Shown here: in pieces, positions 41,606 to 50,262 of the stretch
Layout of the letters: each line of letters starts with the position of its first letter
Position numbering within the stretch: position 1 is the first letter of the stretch
Source: JBBQFI01 sp038321775
GTDB lineage: Bacteria > Verrucomicrobiota > Verrucomicrobiia > Chthoniobacterales > UBA10450
DNA: 64,000 nt
NCBI GenBank assembly: GCA_038321775.1
Contig: JBBQFI010000004.1
Span: 62,001-126,000 of the forward strand
Direction: 5' to 3'
Made by a program: the position numbers and the translations under genes
Notes under the pieces: model-generated
Told to the model about the DNA's origin: nothing
Seen by the model: only the letters and a program-made list of their open reading frames with translations
Databases searched by the model: none

Positions 41606-43426
41606 ATGAGATTCGTTGCTCGCTTCACTGAATTTTTTGCGGTCGTTCTGTTGATCGTCGCTTTCGCGACGATCGAGGTGCTTATCGGCGGCACCCGGCT
41701 TCTTTTTAGCCTCCCTTCGTATGGATTGCTTGCCGGAGTTGGAATCTTGTCGCTCTTCTCATTATTGCGGCCCAAACCGAAACCACACGTCCTTTGCCTA
41801 ACGAGCGCCGGGATATTTTTTGGTTACGTCCTGGCGCGCGCCCTTATCTCGCCCGTTCCTTATCTTGCGCGACCAGACATTTATTCGGTTCTCGGAGGTT
41901 TGGTCGCTTATCTAGTTGTCGCCTGCGTCGTCACCGAGGCAAAACCGCGCATGTGGGTGATTGTTTCTCTTCTGCTGCTCGCGATGGTCCACGTCGGGAT
42001 AGGTGCCATTCAATTTCGAGACGGCCGGAATTTCATGCCGATCTCCTTCTTGCAACGGTTTGACTACGGACGGAGGGCTAGTGGATTTTATATCTGTCCA
42101 AATCACCTCGCCGGGTTACTCGAAGTGCTGGGTGTTTTCGGCTTGAGCATCGTTTGTTGGAGCCGATGGCCTACGTGGGGAAAGCTTCTAATTGGTTATG
42201 CGGCTGCGGTTTGTTATGTCGGCATCGCGCTTTCTGCGAGTCGCGGCGGCTATCTCAGTGTAGGTGCCAGCCTTCTCGTATTTGGCTGTCTAAGTTTCGC
42301 CATTCTGTGGAATACCAATTCGGCGCTGTTCTGGCGGGTCGGCGGCGCCAGCGTTGTAATCGGGGTTCTCGTTCTAACCACTGCGATATTCCTCATTGGC
42401 AAAAGCGATTTTCTGAGCGGCCGAGCCCAGAACGTTTTCGAAAAAACCAATATGCGGGTGGATCTTTGGCAGGGAGCTCTTCAGGAATGGAAATTGTCCC
42501 CTCTTGTCGGGACGGGTAGCGGAACTTATTTGTTTTACGGCCGCATGTTTCGAACCGATCGCGTGCAGGTCGACCCTGTAGAAGTGCATAACGATTATCT
42601 GCATCTCCTGGCAGAATACGGACTCGCGGGCGCCACCGGCCTAATCTTATTTCTTGTCTTTCACCTGCGCGCCGGATTTGCCGACTTCCAACGTTTGGGA
42701 CCAAAACGTGTCCGCGTTTCTACTCGTCCCTTAAGTAACAGTTTGTCCTTAAACCTCGGGGCAATTTCCGCGGTGGCAGCGTATTTGATACATTCCATTT
42801 TCGATTTCAATCTTCACATTCCAGCCAATGTTCTCCTCTTAGCGTTCGTGTTTGGAATTCTTGCGAATTCCGGTATGCAAAAGGAAGGAAGCTCTGCCGG
42901 TATCACGGCCCCAATGATCATGGGAAGGCTCGCGCTTCCTGCATTGGGAGTGATCCTGGCCTTTCAATGCTTCCGTCTGTTGCCGGGAGAATATTACACC
43001 GAACGCTCGCGTACCGCGTTGCGAGATTATCGACCGGCATCCTCGATCTTCTTTGCGCTAAAGGGACTTGCCCAGGAGCGAAGTAACCCTTTTCTTTACC
43101 TATATTTGGGCCGTGCGCGAATGTTGCAAGGTCACGCCATGTCGGACCCGCGAGCCGAACAGTCTTTCTATCTCGCAGCGCTCACCGCCTTTGACGCTGC
43201 CCAAGCGCTCGCTCCGCAGGATGAGACGTTCATCCTGGAACTCGCCTTCGCTTATGACGCACTCGGACGTTTTAACGAGGCAGAATGGAAATACCAACAA
43301 GCGATCGCCCTTGATCCAAAATCCATTTCTGTGAAGAAATACTACGAGGGGCACGTGACTCGCTGGAGCAGTGCCGGCATCACGCCTCCCTCCGCAACAG
43401 AGAAGGTCCCAGCATCTGCGCATTAG
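41606..43426 (+). CDS. O-antigen ligase/polymerase (Wzy/WaaL-like) with C-terminal TPR-like region
   Basis: A 606-residue membrane protein. About eleven spans carry the Wzy_C/O-antigen ligase region (ASRGGYLSVGASLLV, then WQGALQEWKLSPLVGTGSGTYLF and VEVHNDYLHLLAEYGLAG), typical of enzymes that polymerise or ligate polysaccharide repeats. After the last span, residues about 490-595 look like TPR helices (YLYLGRARMLQGHA, ETFILELAFAYDALGRFNEAEWKYQQAIALDPKS). ATG 41606 is chosen because the longer frame would start inside the terminator. It opens a gene series with barrel, tyrosine kinase and Wza genes. Confidence 0.88.
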   Translation: MRFVARFTEFFAVVLLIVAFATIEVLIGGTRLLFSLPSYGLLAGVGILSLFSLLRPKPKPHVLCLTSAGIFFGYVLARALISPVPYLARPDIYSVLGGLVAYLVVACVVTEAKPRMWVIVSLLLLAMVHVGIGAIQFRDGRNFMPISFLQRFDYGRRASGFYICPNHLAGLLEVLGVFGLSIVCWSRWPTWGKLLIGYAAAVCYVGIALSASRGGYLSVGASLLVFGCLSFAILWNTNSALFWRVGGASVVIGVLVLTTAIFLIGKSDFLSGRAQNVFEKTNMRVDLWQGALQEWKLSPLVGTGSGTYLFYGRMFRTDRVQVDPVEVHNDYLHLLAEYGLAGATGLILFLVFHLRAGFADFQRLGPKRVRVSTRPLSNSLSLNLGAISAVAAYLIHSIFDFNLHIPANVLLLAFVFGILANSGMQKEGSSAGITAPMIMGRLALPALGVILAFQCFRLLPGEYYTERSRTALRDYRPASSIFFALKGLAQERSNPFLYLYLGRARMLQGHAMSDPRAEQSFYLAALTAFDAAQALAPQDETFILELAFAYDALGRFNEAEWKYQQAIALDPKSISVKKYYEGHVTRWSSAGITPPSATEKVPASAH

Positions 43427-43575
43427 CAAAAATCCTTGGAGAATTCGAGGAAAAACGCATCGAAATGTAGCAAAAAAAGGATTGCTCCTTCCGCGGCAAC
43501 CGCATACCCTTCGAGGCTTTGAGGGGAAATGCACAAACGAACTGCGTCGATAGGGTTCAATAATCTGACGGATAT

Positions 43576-44841
43576 ATGAGGAATTTCAGAATCTCTAAAC
43601 TCATCTGCGTTTTCTGCTTAGCGTTTGTCATTTTCGTATGCGCTGGCGTTTCCGCTCGAGCAGATGACCTCTCGACTAGCGACACTGACAAGGGAGGGAC
43701 CGAAGAGAGCACTAGTGACAGCGTGGGCGTGGGCAAATTTTTTAAGCTGCCTTTTCACATTTCAGCCTCCGTTCGGGGCGGCTATGACGACAACGTTGGG
43801 ACTACAACTGTCAACCGTGCGGGCTCGGCCTTCGTCAACGCAAATATTGCGGCAAACTATAATTTTGGCAGTCCCAGGACTCAGATTAGTCTCGCCACCA
43901 ACTTTTCATTTACCTACTACACCGATTCTCCAGATGGAATTAACCATGATTTAAATCCGAATTTAAACCTGAGCATTACCCATAAGGCAACGCCTCGGTT
44001 GACGCTCGCCCTCACTTCCTACACCACCTACCAACAGCAGCCCGATTTCAACGACTTCGCGGGACAGAACCGCAGAGTCGGAAGCTATTTCTACACTACG
44101 GACAGGTTCTCCGCAGCTTATATGTGGACGCCGCGTTTTTCCACGGTGACGAGTTATACTTTGGTCGGCTTGTCCTACGACGACAGTTCGATCGGCGTCT
44201 TTGAAGATCGGACAGAGCACACGTTTGGAAATGAATTTCGTTTCTTGCTTTGGCCGACCACGACTCTGGTTGGCGAGTATCGCTTCGGCATCATTGCCTA
44301 TGATAATTCTTCGCTACTCTCACGTGACTCCACCTCGCATTTCTTTCTCGCGGGTTTTGATCACACCTTCAGCCCCCGTACTACTCTTACGCTGCGTGGC
44401 GGTGTGGAGTACCGTAGCTACGATAATTTGAACGATCGGACAGATCCATACGGCGAGGCCACTCTGACTTACGCAGTGGGGCCGCACCTGTCGCTAAATT
44501 GGGTAAATCGATATTCCCTCGAGGAACCCGACGTGCCTGGTTCGCCTAGTCGCACCACCTTTCGCACGGGACTGACCGCTCGCTACGCCATTACTCCGCG
44601 CATCACATCGGCTCTCAGCTTTTATTGGGAGCACGATGATAATGAGGGTATCTTGACGCCATTATTTGGTTCCCCAGCATTTGTCGAAGATGTCTTCAGC
44701 GTTTCGCTTTCAGCTCGTTATGCCATTAACCGCAATTGGGGAGCTGAACTCGGATATGATTTCGCCGATGTCGAGTCGGATATTCGCTTTCGCGAGTATT
44801 ATCGCAATCGATTTTACGGCGGCGTGAACTTCCAGTTCTAA
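43576..44841 (+). CDS. Outer-membrane beta-barrel protein of the exopolysaccharide cluster
   Basis: A 421-residue protein with a signal peptide (LICVFCLAFVIFVCAGVSARA). A string of amphipathic strands follows (ISASVRGGYDDNVGTT, ISLATNFSFTYYTDS, LVGEYRFGIIAYDNSSLL, SLSARYAINRNWGAELGYDF) and the protein ends in Phe (VNFQF). It resembles outer-membrane barrels found beside exopolysaccharide and exosortase-type loci. It may be the exit pore or a surface-associated component for the polymer. It lies 149 nt after the ligase gene, and no promoter or terminator was recognised in that spacer. Confidence 0.78.
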   Translation: MRNFRISKLICVFCLAFVIFVCAGVSARADDLSTSDTDKGGTEESTSDSVGVGKFFKLPFHISASVRGGYDDNVGTTTVNRAGSAFVNANIAANYNFGSPRTQISLATNFSFTYYTDSPDGINHDLNPNLNLSITHKATPRLTLALTSYTTYQQQPDFNDFAGQNRRVGSYFYTTDRFSAAYMWTPRFSTVTSYTLVGLSYDDSSIGVFEDRTEHTFGNEFRFLLWPTTTLVGEYRFGIIAYDNSSLLSRDSTSHFFLAGFDHTFSPRTTLTLRGGVEYRSYDNLNDRTDPYGEATLTYAVGPHLSLNWVNRYSLEEPDVPGSPSRTTFRTGLTARYAITPRITSALSFYWEHDDNEGILTPLFGSPAFVEDVFSVSLSARYAINRNWGAELGYDFADVESDIRFREYYRNRFYGGVNFQF

Positions 44842-44909
44842 GAAGCACGCAGATTGCTTCCGAGGGAGTTCTTTGGTAGAGTTGTTGTCCCGCATCAAGG
44901 GATCTTGCT

Positions 44910-47066
44910 ATGGCACAAACGGAAGAGGTTAAGCTTCATTTTCTCGATTACTGGCGGGTCATCCGAGTCCGCTGGGTCTTGATTCTTCTGGCTTTTTTAC
45001 TTGTTCTCATCACTGCGGCGGTTGTCACCTATTTTCAACCGCGTGAATATCAGGCCTCATGCTTTGTCGAGGTTAAATCGATGGCGCAAAACCCGCGCAT
45101 CTTCGACACGACGAACCCCAGCGCGCCAATTCATGATCCCCAGCTTGCCCCGACTGTATTCCAAATTATTCAGCGAACAGGTATCCTCTATCCGGTAATT
45201 GAAGATTTAAAATTACAGGACAAGTGGACCCGGGACGGCGTTCGCCCGCCCCGCGAGCAAGCTTATCAGCTCCTGCGCCGCAAACTTGACGTCGATGAAG
45301 TGCGCAACACCGACCTTTTGCAAATCAGCGTGTTCAGCACTGATCCGCAAGAGGCGGCGGATATCGCCAATAAAATCGTGTCCGTTTATCAGGACAAACG
45401 CGTTGAAGAAGAAAAGGACATTCTGAATCGCGCGGTTGCGACCATGAATGAAGAGGTATCGAAGCAGCAAAAAGCTGTGAACGATGCTGCTACCGAAGTC
45501 GCCCGCATCCGCGACGAGGAACACATTGTCGACCTAAATCCCGAAGGCAAAGAAGACGCTGAGGCTCCGGTCAACAACATCGTTGTCAAGCAGGAGTCGG
45601 AGGTGAACGAAGCGGAGACGAACGAGGCGTCGCTCGCAAACAAGTTGCGGCAGATAGAAAACGTCAAGGGTGACGATCTGTTGCGCATGTTGCCTACTCT
45701 AAATCCCACTCTCAACGTTACAGATCCGACAATTCAGAAAATCCTGCCGAACTATCAGGAAGCAGTGGCGCAGGAAGCACAAATGCTCAATTCGGGGTTG
45801 GGTGAAAATCATCCCAAGGTAAAAGCGGTCCGCGCGACAAAAGAAGTCTATGCAAAACAATTGCAAGAGCAGGTCGCTAGTATTCGCATTGCCCTCGAGA
45901 AAAATCTCACTGCCGCCAAAACAACGAAAGAGGACCTGCAAAAACGTCTCAGTGAAATTAATAACAAGCAGCTGGCTTCGAAAAATCTGAGCGCGAATTA
46001 CACGCGCGTGAAGAATGAATACATCAAGGAGAAGCTGCTGCTCGATTCCGTGCGCGCCCGTGCCCAGACGCAAACCATGGAGTTAGCCATGCCGCGCGTG
46101 GCCGTGAGCGTAAAGCAAGTCGCCGAGCCACCTAGTTCTGCCGCGCGACCGAGAGTCGCATTGAATCTGGCCCTGGGTGCCCTCGTCGGCCTGGTGGTCG
46201 GTTTGGGTCTCGCCTTCTTCATCGAATATCTTGATACGAGCGTCAAAACAATGGACGACGTGGAAAGTCTTCTTGGTGTTCCTGTGCTCGCGATCATTCC
46301 GAAGAATATTCGCCTTTTGCACAAAGAGGCGGGCGACACACCCGATGCCGAAGCATATCGAATTTTGCGCACGAACATCGAGTTCAACCGCAAGAATCCG
46401 GAAGCAAATACGATTTCCGTAGCCAGTGGAGGGCCGGGCGAAGGCAAATCAACAACCATTGCCAATCTCGCGTTTATTTCCGCGCAAGGAGGTTATTCAA
46501 CTCTAATAGTCGACGCCGATTTGCGCCGGCCCACGCAACACACCTTGTGGGATTTGTCGAACAAGATTGGCCTAACGAATTATCTCACCACGGAAATTCA
46601 GCTCGATGACGCCATCGTTCCTACTTCAGTCGAAAATCTTTCTGTTTTACCGAGCGGAGTTTTGCCCGCCGACGCCGTCGGCATTTTGAATTCACAGCGC
46701 ATGTCCGATTTGATTGCCGAATTAAAATCGCGCTATGACCTCATTTTTCTTGATTCTCCTCCAATGCTCGGCGTGAGCGATGCATCGGTTCTGGCGAGCG
46801 AGGTAGACCAAACAATCATCGTCGTGCAGCATCGTCGTTTCCCGCGCGCGATGCTCACTCGGGTAAAGCAGGCAATTATCGGAGTGGGTGGGTCTGTTTT
46901 GGGCGTTGTCTTGAATAACGTCGATCTCAAACACGACCAGAACTACTACTACTACACCAATTACTACGGGTACTATCAGCCTCGGGATAAACAAACGCGC
47001 CGCAGTCGAGAAAAAGCCGGCGCGACTACGGCGAGCAACGGCGCCTCCGAATCGGACGAATACTAA
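44910..47066 (+). CDS. Polysaccharide co-polymerase/tyrosine autokinase (Wzz plus BY-kinase)
   Basis: A 718-residue fusion that controls polymer chain length and export. The N-terminal Wzz domain starts with a span (WVLILLAFLLVLITAAVVTYF) and has a long coiled coil (residues about 170-390). The second span (ALVGLVVGLGLAFFIEYLDTS) leads to the BY-kinase: Walker A GGPGEGKSTT near 506-515, Walker A' IVDADLRRPT and Walker B DLIFLDSPPM. A C-terminal tyrosine cluster, NYYYYTNYYGYY, is the autophosphorylation site. It overlaps the Wza gene by 1 nt (TAATG). A 9-mer copy (46571) is read as Leu-Thr-Asn. Confidence 0.95.
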   Translation: MAQTEEVKLHFLDYWRVIRVRWVLILLAFLLVLITAAVVTYFQPREYQASCFVEVKSMAQNPRIFDTTNPSAPIHDPQLAPTVFQIIQRTGILYPVIEDLKLQDKWTRDGVRPPREQAYQLLRRKLDVDEVRNTDLLQISVFSTDPQEAADIANKIVSVYQDKRVEEEKDILNRAVATMNEEVSKQQKAVNDAATEVARIRDEEHIVDLNPEGKEDAEAPVNNIVVKQESEVNEAETNEASLANKLRQIENVKGDDLLRMLPTLNPTLNVTDPTIQKILPNYQEAVAQEAQMLNSGLGENHPKVKAVRATKEVYAKQLQEQVASIRIALEKNLTAAKTTKEDLQKRLSEINNKQLASKNLSANYTRVKNEYIKEKLLLDSVRARAQTQTMELAMPRVAVSVKQVAEPPSSAARPRVALNLALGALVGLVVGLGLAFFIEYLDTSVKTMDDVESLLGVPVLAIIPKNIRLLHKEAGDTPDAEAYRILRTNIEFNRKNPEANTISVASGGPGEGKSTTIANLAFISAQGGYSTLIVDADLRRPTQHTLWDLSNKIGLTNYLTTEIQLDDAIVPTSVENLSVLPSGVLPADAVGILNSQRMSDLIAELKSRYDLIFLDSPPMLGVSDASVLASEVDQTIIVVQHRRFPRAMLTRVKQAIIGVGGSVLGVVLNNVDLKHDQNYYYYTNYYGYYQPRDKQTRRSREKAGATTASNGASESDEY

Positions 47067-47614
47067 TGCGTATCTTCGTCGCTCTTTCTCTATTGCTCTG
47101 CATCGCAGGCACTGCCTTTAGTCAGGCGATGTTGCGGGAAGGCGACCCAATCGAAATTAAAATCGGCGGCGTCCCAACCGAGGAACAAACACAAATCAAT
47201 AATACCTACACCATCGACGCTAACGGAATGCTCAGCCTGCCATACATCAACAAAGTACGCGCGGTAGGTCTCGCTCCTTCCCAGGTTGCTGCGGCCGCCG
47301 AGGCCAGGTACCGCGAGGAAAAAATCTTCACCAATCCCACCATCACTATCACTATGACACCAACGTCGCGTTTCGTGAACGTCGGCGGCGCGGTTCGGAC
47401 ACCGTCGCGTATCCCATTCACCGAAGATCTGACCATGCTCGCGGCCATCAATGCGGCTGGTGGGTTCAATGACTTTGCCGATCAAAAACGCGTACGGCTC
47501 CTTCGCGGAGATGCAGTCAAGTTATACGACGTTCGGCAGTTTCGAAAAGATCCGTCGAAAGACGTCCGATTGCAGCCGGGCGATCGAGTCGAGGTGCCGC
47601 AAAGCTTTTTCTAA
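47066..47614 (+). CDS. Wza-type polysaccharide export protein
   Basis: A 182-residue periplasmic/outer-membrane export protein. A signal peptide (LSLLLCIAGTAFSQ) precedes the Poly_export domain (LREGDPIEIKIGGVPTEEQ, YTIDANGMLSLPYINKVRAVGLAP) and one SLBB-like domain (FVNVGGAVRTPSRIPFTEDLTMLAAINAAGGF). It is much shorter than E. coli Wza (379), lacks the lipobox Cys and the C-terminal membrane helix, and so probably works with a separate barrel such as the product at 43576. It is coupled to the kinase gene. Confidence 0.9.
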   Translation: MRIFVALSLLLCIAGTAFSQAMLREGDPIEIKIGGVPTEEQTQINNTYTIDANGMLSLPYINKVRAVGLAPSQVAAAAEARYREEKIFTNPTITITMTPTSRFVNVGGAVRTPSRIPFTEDLTMLAAINAAGGFNDFADQKRVRLLRGDAVKLYDVRQFRKDPSKDVRLQPGDRVEVPQSFF

Positions 47615-47640
47615 ACGGGCATCGCAGCTATCTCCGCAAA

Positions 47641-48216
47641 TTATTGCGGCGTGATAATCGCGCGATGGCGCCAGGCATACCCCAGTCCGGAATAGAGCGT
47701 TAAAGCGACGGCAATTCCGATGAGAACTGGACCGCCGCGATTCCAGGCATTCAGCCACCATCCGCTATCCCGCGCGCCATAATTCAATTCACGCGCCGCA
47801 AGCAGCACGAGGAAAAACAAAATCGTCACGATCTGCCATGAGGTCTTGTGCTTGCCGAGCCGTTCTGCGGGTAGGACTTGTCCCTGTGCGCTCGCCATTA
47901 AACGCAAGCCAGTGATCAAAAAATCTCGCGCCACCACGACGGTAGCCACCCACGCTGGAACCGCTTTGAATGGCACAAGACAAATGAATGCCGCTGACAT
48001 CATGACCTTGTCGACGAGCGGATCCATCAACTTACCGAAGTTGGTCACAATCGCGTAACGGCGCGCGATTTCGCCATCGAAGAAATCAGTCACGCCAGCG
48101 AGCAGAAAAAGAGCGAGCGCCGCCGTGCGGCCGTAGGCCCACGAAGAATTTAGCGCAATGACAAACAAAACCGTCAGCAACAATCTGCTAACGGTCAGAC
48201 GATTCGCCCAATTCAT
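47641..48216 (-). CDS. pgsA: CDP-diacylglycerol-glycerol-3-phosphate 3-phosphatidyltransferase
   Basis: Makes phosphatidylglycerol phosphate in the inner membrane. The 191-residue protein has the CDP-alcohol phosphotransferase signature, with D-F-F-D-G at the start of DFFDGEIARRYAIVTNFG and MDPLVDKVM completing it. Five to six spans surround it. It begins inside the end of moaE (4-nt overlap), so the pair is co-translated, although the two functions are unrelated. It is convergent with the Wza gene (26-nt spacer). Confidence 0.9.
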   Translation of the reverse strand: MNWANRLTVSRLLLTVLFVIALNSSWAYGRTAALALFLLAGVTDFFDGEIARRYAIVTNFGKLMDPLVDKVMMSAAFICLVPFKAVPAWVATVVVARDFLITGLRLMASAQGQVLPAERLGKHKTSWQIVTILFFLVLLAARELNYGARDSGWWLNAWNRGGPVLIGIAVALTLYSGLGYAWRHRAIITPQ

Positions 48217-48656
48217 GCGCTGGCAGTTTCCTCCAGGCGCGCTTTTTCCAACTTTGCTTCGCCCCTCTGCGTAAACCGCGGACGTTTCCAGATGGGCACT
48301 TTATTTTTTAACTCTGCGATTAACCACTGACTTGCAGCGAATGCTGCCGCGCGATGACGGCTCGCCACCCGCAGAAACAAAGAGGCCTCGCCCGTGGACA
48401 CGAAGCCAACCCGATGCCGAAGCACGAGCTCGGTCAGGAAGAAATCGGCTATCGCTTTTTCGGCGAGCAGATTCATTTGATGTTCGGCCATGGCGCGATG
48501 GACTTCGTACTCTATTCCTTCAAGCGCGCGTCCCTCTTCGATTTCTCTCACCGCTCCCCAAAAATCGACAACCGCTCCCGATGCAAAATCAGAGAGCTGA
48601 CCCGGGAATTCCAGCGGATCAGTGGTAATCGAAACTTCGCAAATCGATTTGGCCAT
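48213..48656 (-). CDS. moaE: Molybdopterin synthase catalytic subunit
   Basis: Large subunit of molybdopterin synthase, which inserts sulfur into precursor Z. The 147-residue protein shows VVDFWGAVREIEEGRALEGIEYEVHRAMAE, then VLRHRVGFVSTGEASLFLRVASRHRAAAFAASQWLIAELKNKVPIWKRP, with the conserved catalytic Lys residues in the KNKVPIWKR end. No moaD or other moa gene is nearby, so the partner must be encoded elsewhere. It overlaps pgsA and diverges from gnd. Confidence 0.93.
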   Translation of the reverse strand: MAKSICEVSITTDPLEFPGQLSDFASGAVVDFWGAVREIEEGRALEGIEYEVHRAMAEHQMNLLAEKAIADFFLTELVLRHRVGFVSTGEASLFLRVASRHRAAAFAASQWLIAELKNKVPIWKRPRFTQRGEAKLEKARLEETASA

Positions 48657-48707
48657 GCGTAAAGTAGAACTGAGAGTGGTTCTCCGAACGATTCAAGCTT
48701 ACTCAGA

Positions 48708-50189
48708 ATGACTACGAAGCAATGTGATATTGGCGTCATCGGCCTCGCGGTGATGGGTGAAAATCTTGCCCTCAACCTGGAATCGAAAGGTTTTTCCGTC
48801 GCCGTTTACAATCGCACCCACGAGGTGACGGAGAAGTTCGCGGCTGGACGCGGTGCAGGAAAAAACGTTCTTCCCGCTGCGACGATTGAAGAATTCGTCG
48901 CCGGATTGGCGCGTCCACGCAAAGCCATGATCATGGTCAAAGCAGGCGCACCGGTTGATTCCGTTATCGGTCAGCTCGTCCCGCTTTTGGAAAAGGGCGA
49001 TGTTATCATCGACGGCGGCAATTCGCTTTTCACCGACACGCAACGCCGCTTCAAAGATCTCGAGGCGCGCGGAATTCATTTCGTCGGCTGCGGAGTTTCA
49101 GGAGGTGAAGAGGGAGCGTTAAAAGGTCCGTCGCTCATGCCGGGAGGTTCGCGCGAATCCTACGATATCATTGCGCCCATTTTCCGTAAGATCGCCGCGC
49201 AGGTCGATGGCGAACCGTGTTGCCGTTACATGGGTCCGGATGGCGCCGGCCATTACGTGAAGATGGTGCACAACGGAATCGAGTACGGCGACATGCAACT
49301 CATCGGCGAAGCGTATGCGATTCTAAACAATGTCCTTGGCCTAACGACCGACGAGCTGGCGGATATTTTCGCCGAATGGAATCGCGGCGCGCTTGAGAGT
49401 TATCTCATCGAAATCACCGCCGAGATTTTCCGAAAAAAGGATCCGGAAACCGGCAAACCGCTCGTCGATGTCATTCTCGATAAGGCCGGTCAAAAAGGGA
49501 CGGGGCTTTGGACCTTGCAGTCCGCGCTCACGCAATCGGTCGTCATCTCAACAATCAATGCCGCGGTCGAAGCGCGCGTGATCTCATCGCGGAAAGACGA
49601 ACGCGTCGCCGCGTCGAAAATTTTACCGCAACCAGAGCTTTCAAAATTTACCGGCGATCGAAAGCAGTTGATCCAGGCGGTGCACGATGCGCTTTATACT
49701 TCGAAAATAGTTTCGTACGCGCAGGGAATGGAACTGCTTGGCGCCGCCAGCACGACTTACAAGTGGAATTTAAACTTCGGCGATATTGCAATTATCTGGC
49801 GCGGTGGTTGCATCATTCGCGCAAAATTTTTGAACCGCATTGCGGATGCTTATGCTCGCGACGCGAAGTTGCACAATCTGCTTTTCGATTCCTATTTCAC
49901 AGACATCATCGCGAAGACACAACGAAACTGGCGCGTCGCTGTTTCTGCTGCGATCGATCAAGGAATTGCGGTACCCGCTTTCAGTGCCTCGCTGGCATAC
50001 TTCGATAGTTACCGTTCCGCTCGATTGCCCGCGAATCTCTTGCAAGCGCAACGCGATTTCTTCGGCGCGCACACTTACGAGCGCGTCGACAAGCCGGGTG
50101 TATTTCACACGGAGTGGCAGCAGGAGGATCGACCGGCCGAAAAGACGGCCGAGCCAAAGGAAACATCGAAACGGCACGCCGCCGAATGA
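48708..50189 (+). CDS. gnd: 6-phosphogluconate dehydrogenase, decarboxylating
   Basis: Oxidative pentose-phosphate enzyme giving ribulose-5-phosphate, CO2 and NADPH. The 493-residue protein has the NADP motif GVIGLAVMGENLALNLE at residues 9-25, IIDGGNSLFTDTQRR, the substrate loop GCGVSGGEEGALKGPSLMPGG and the catalytic VKMVHNGIEYGDMQ with Lys and Glu. IDQGIAVPAFSASLAYFDSYR near the C-terminus is the family signature. It is of usual length with a charged tail. It stands alone; a palindromic repeat follows directly. A 9-mer copy (49339) is read as Leu-Thr-Thr. Confidence 0.96.
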   Translation: MTTKQCDIGVIGLAVMGENLALNLESKGFSVAVYNRTHEVTEKFAAGRGAGKNVLPAATIEEFVAGLARPRKAMIMVKAGAPVDSVIGQLVPLLEKGDVIIDGGNSLFTDTQRRFKDLEARGIHFVGCGVSGGEEGALKGPSLMPGGSRESYDIIAPIFRKIAAQVDGEPCCRYMGPDGAGHYVKMVHNGIEYGDMQLIGEAYAILNNVLGLTTDELADIFAEWNRGALESYLIEITAEIFRKKDPETGKPLVDVILDKAGQKGTGLWTLQSALTQSVVISTINAAVEARVISSRKDERVAASKILPQPELSKFTGDRKQLIQAVHDALYTSKIVSYAQGMELLGAASTTYKWNLNFGDIAIIWRGGCIIRAKFLNRIADAYARDAKLHNLLFDSYFTDIIAKTQRNWRVAVSAAIDQGIAVPAFSASLAYFDSYRSARLPANLLQAQRDFFGAHTYERVDKPGVFHTEWQQEDRPAEKTAEPKETSKRHAAE

Positions 50190-50193
50190 CTGG

Positions 50194-50259
50194 AATGTGG
50201 GAGGGACCTTAGTGTCCCGACAAAATGCAGAATCGCGGCGCTAAGGCCGCTCCCACATT
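50194..50259. repeat. Palindromic repeat between gnd and dnaE2
   Basis: A 66-bp element with perfect 10-bp ends AATGTGGGAG/CTCCCACATT. Inside are two small hairpins, GGGAC/GTCCC (50203-50218) and CGGC/GCCG (50236-50249). It fills the whole 73-nt gap between the two convergent stops, so it may also act as a two-way transcript end. Confidence 0.82.
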
Positions 50260-50262
50260 TTA

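Noticed and set aside
43427..43575. The 149-nt gap between the ligase and barrel genes was checked for a small gene, terminator or operator.
   Set aside because: Nothing convincing was seen.
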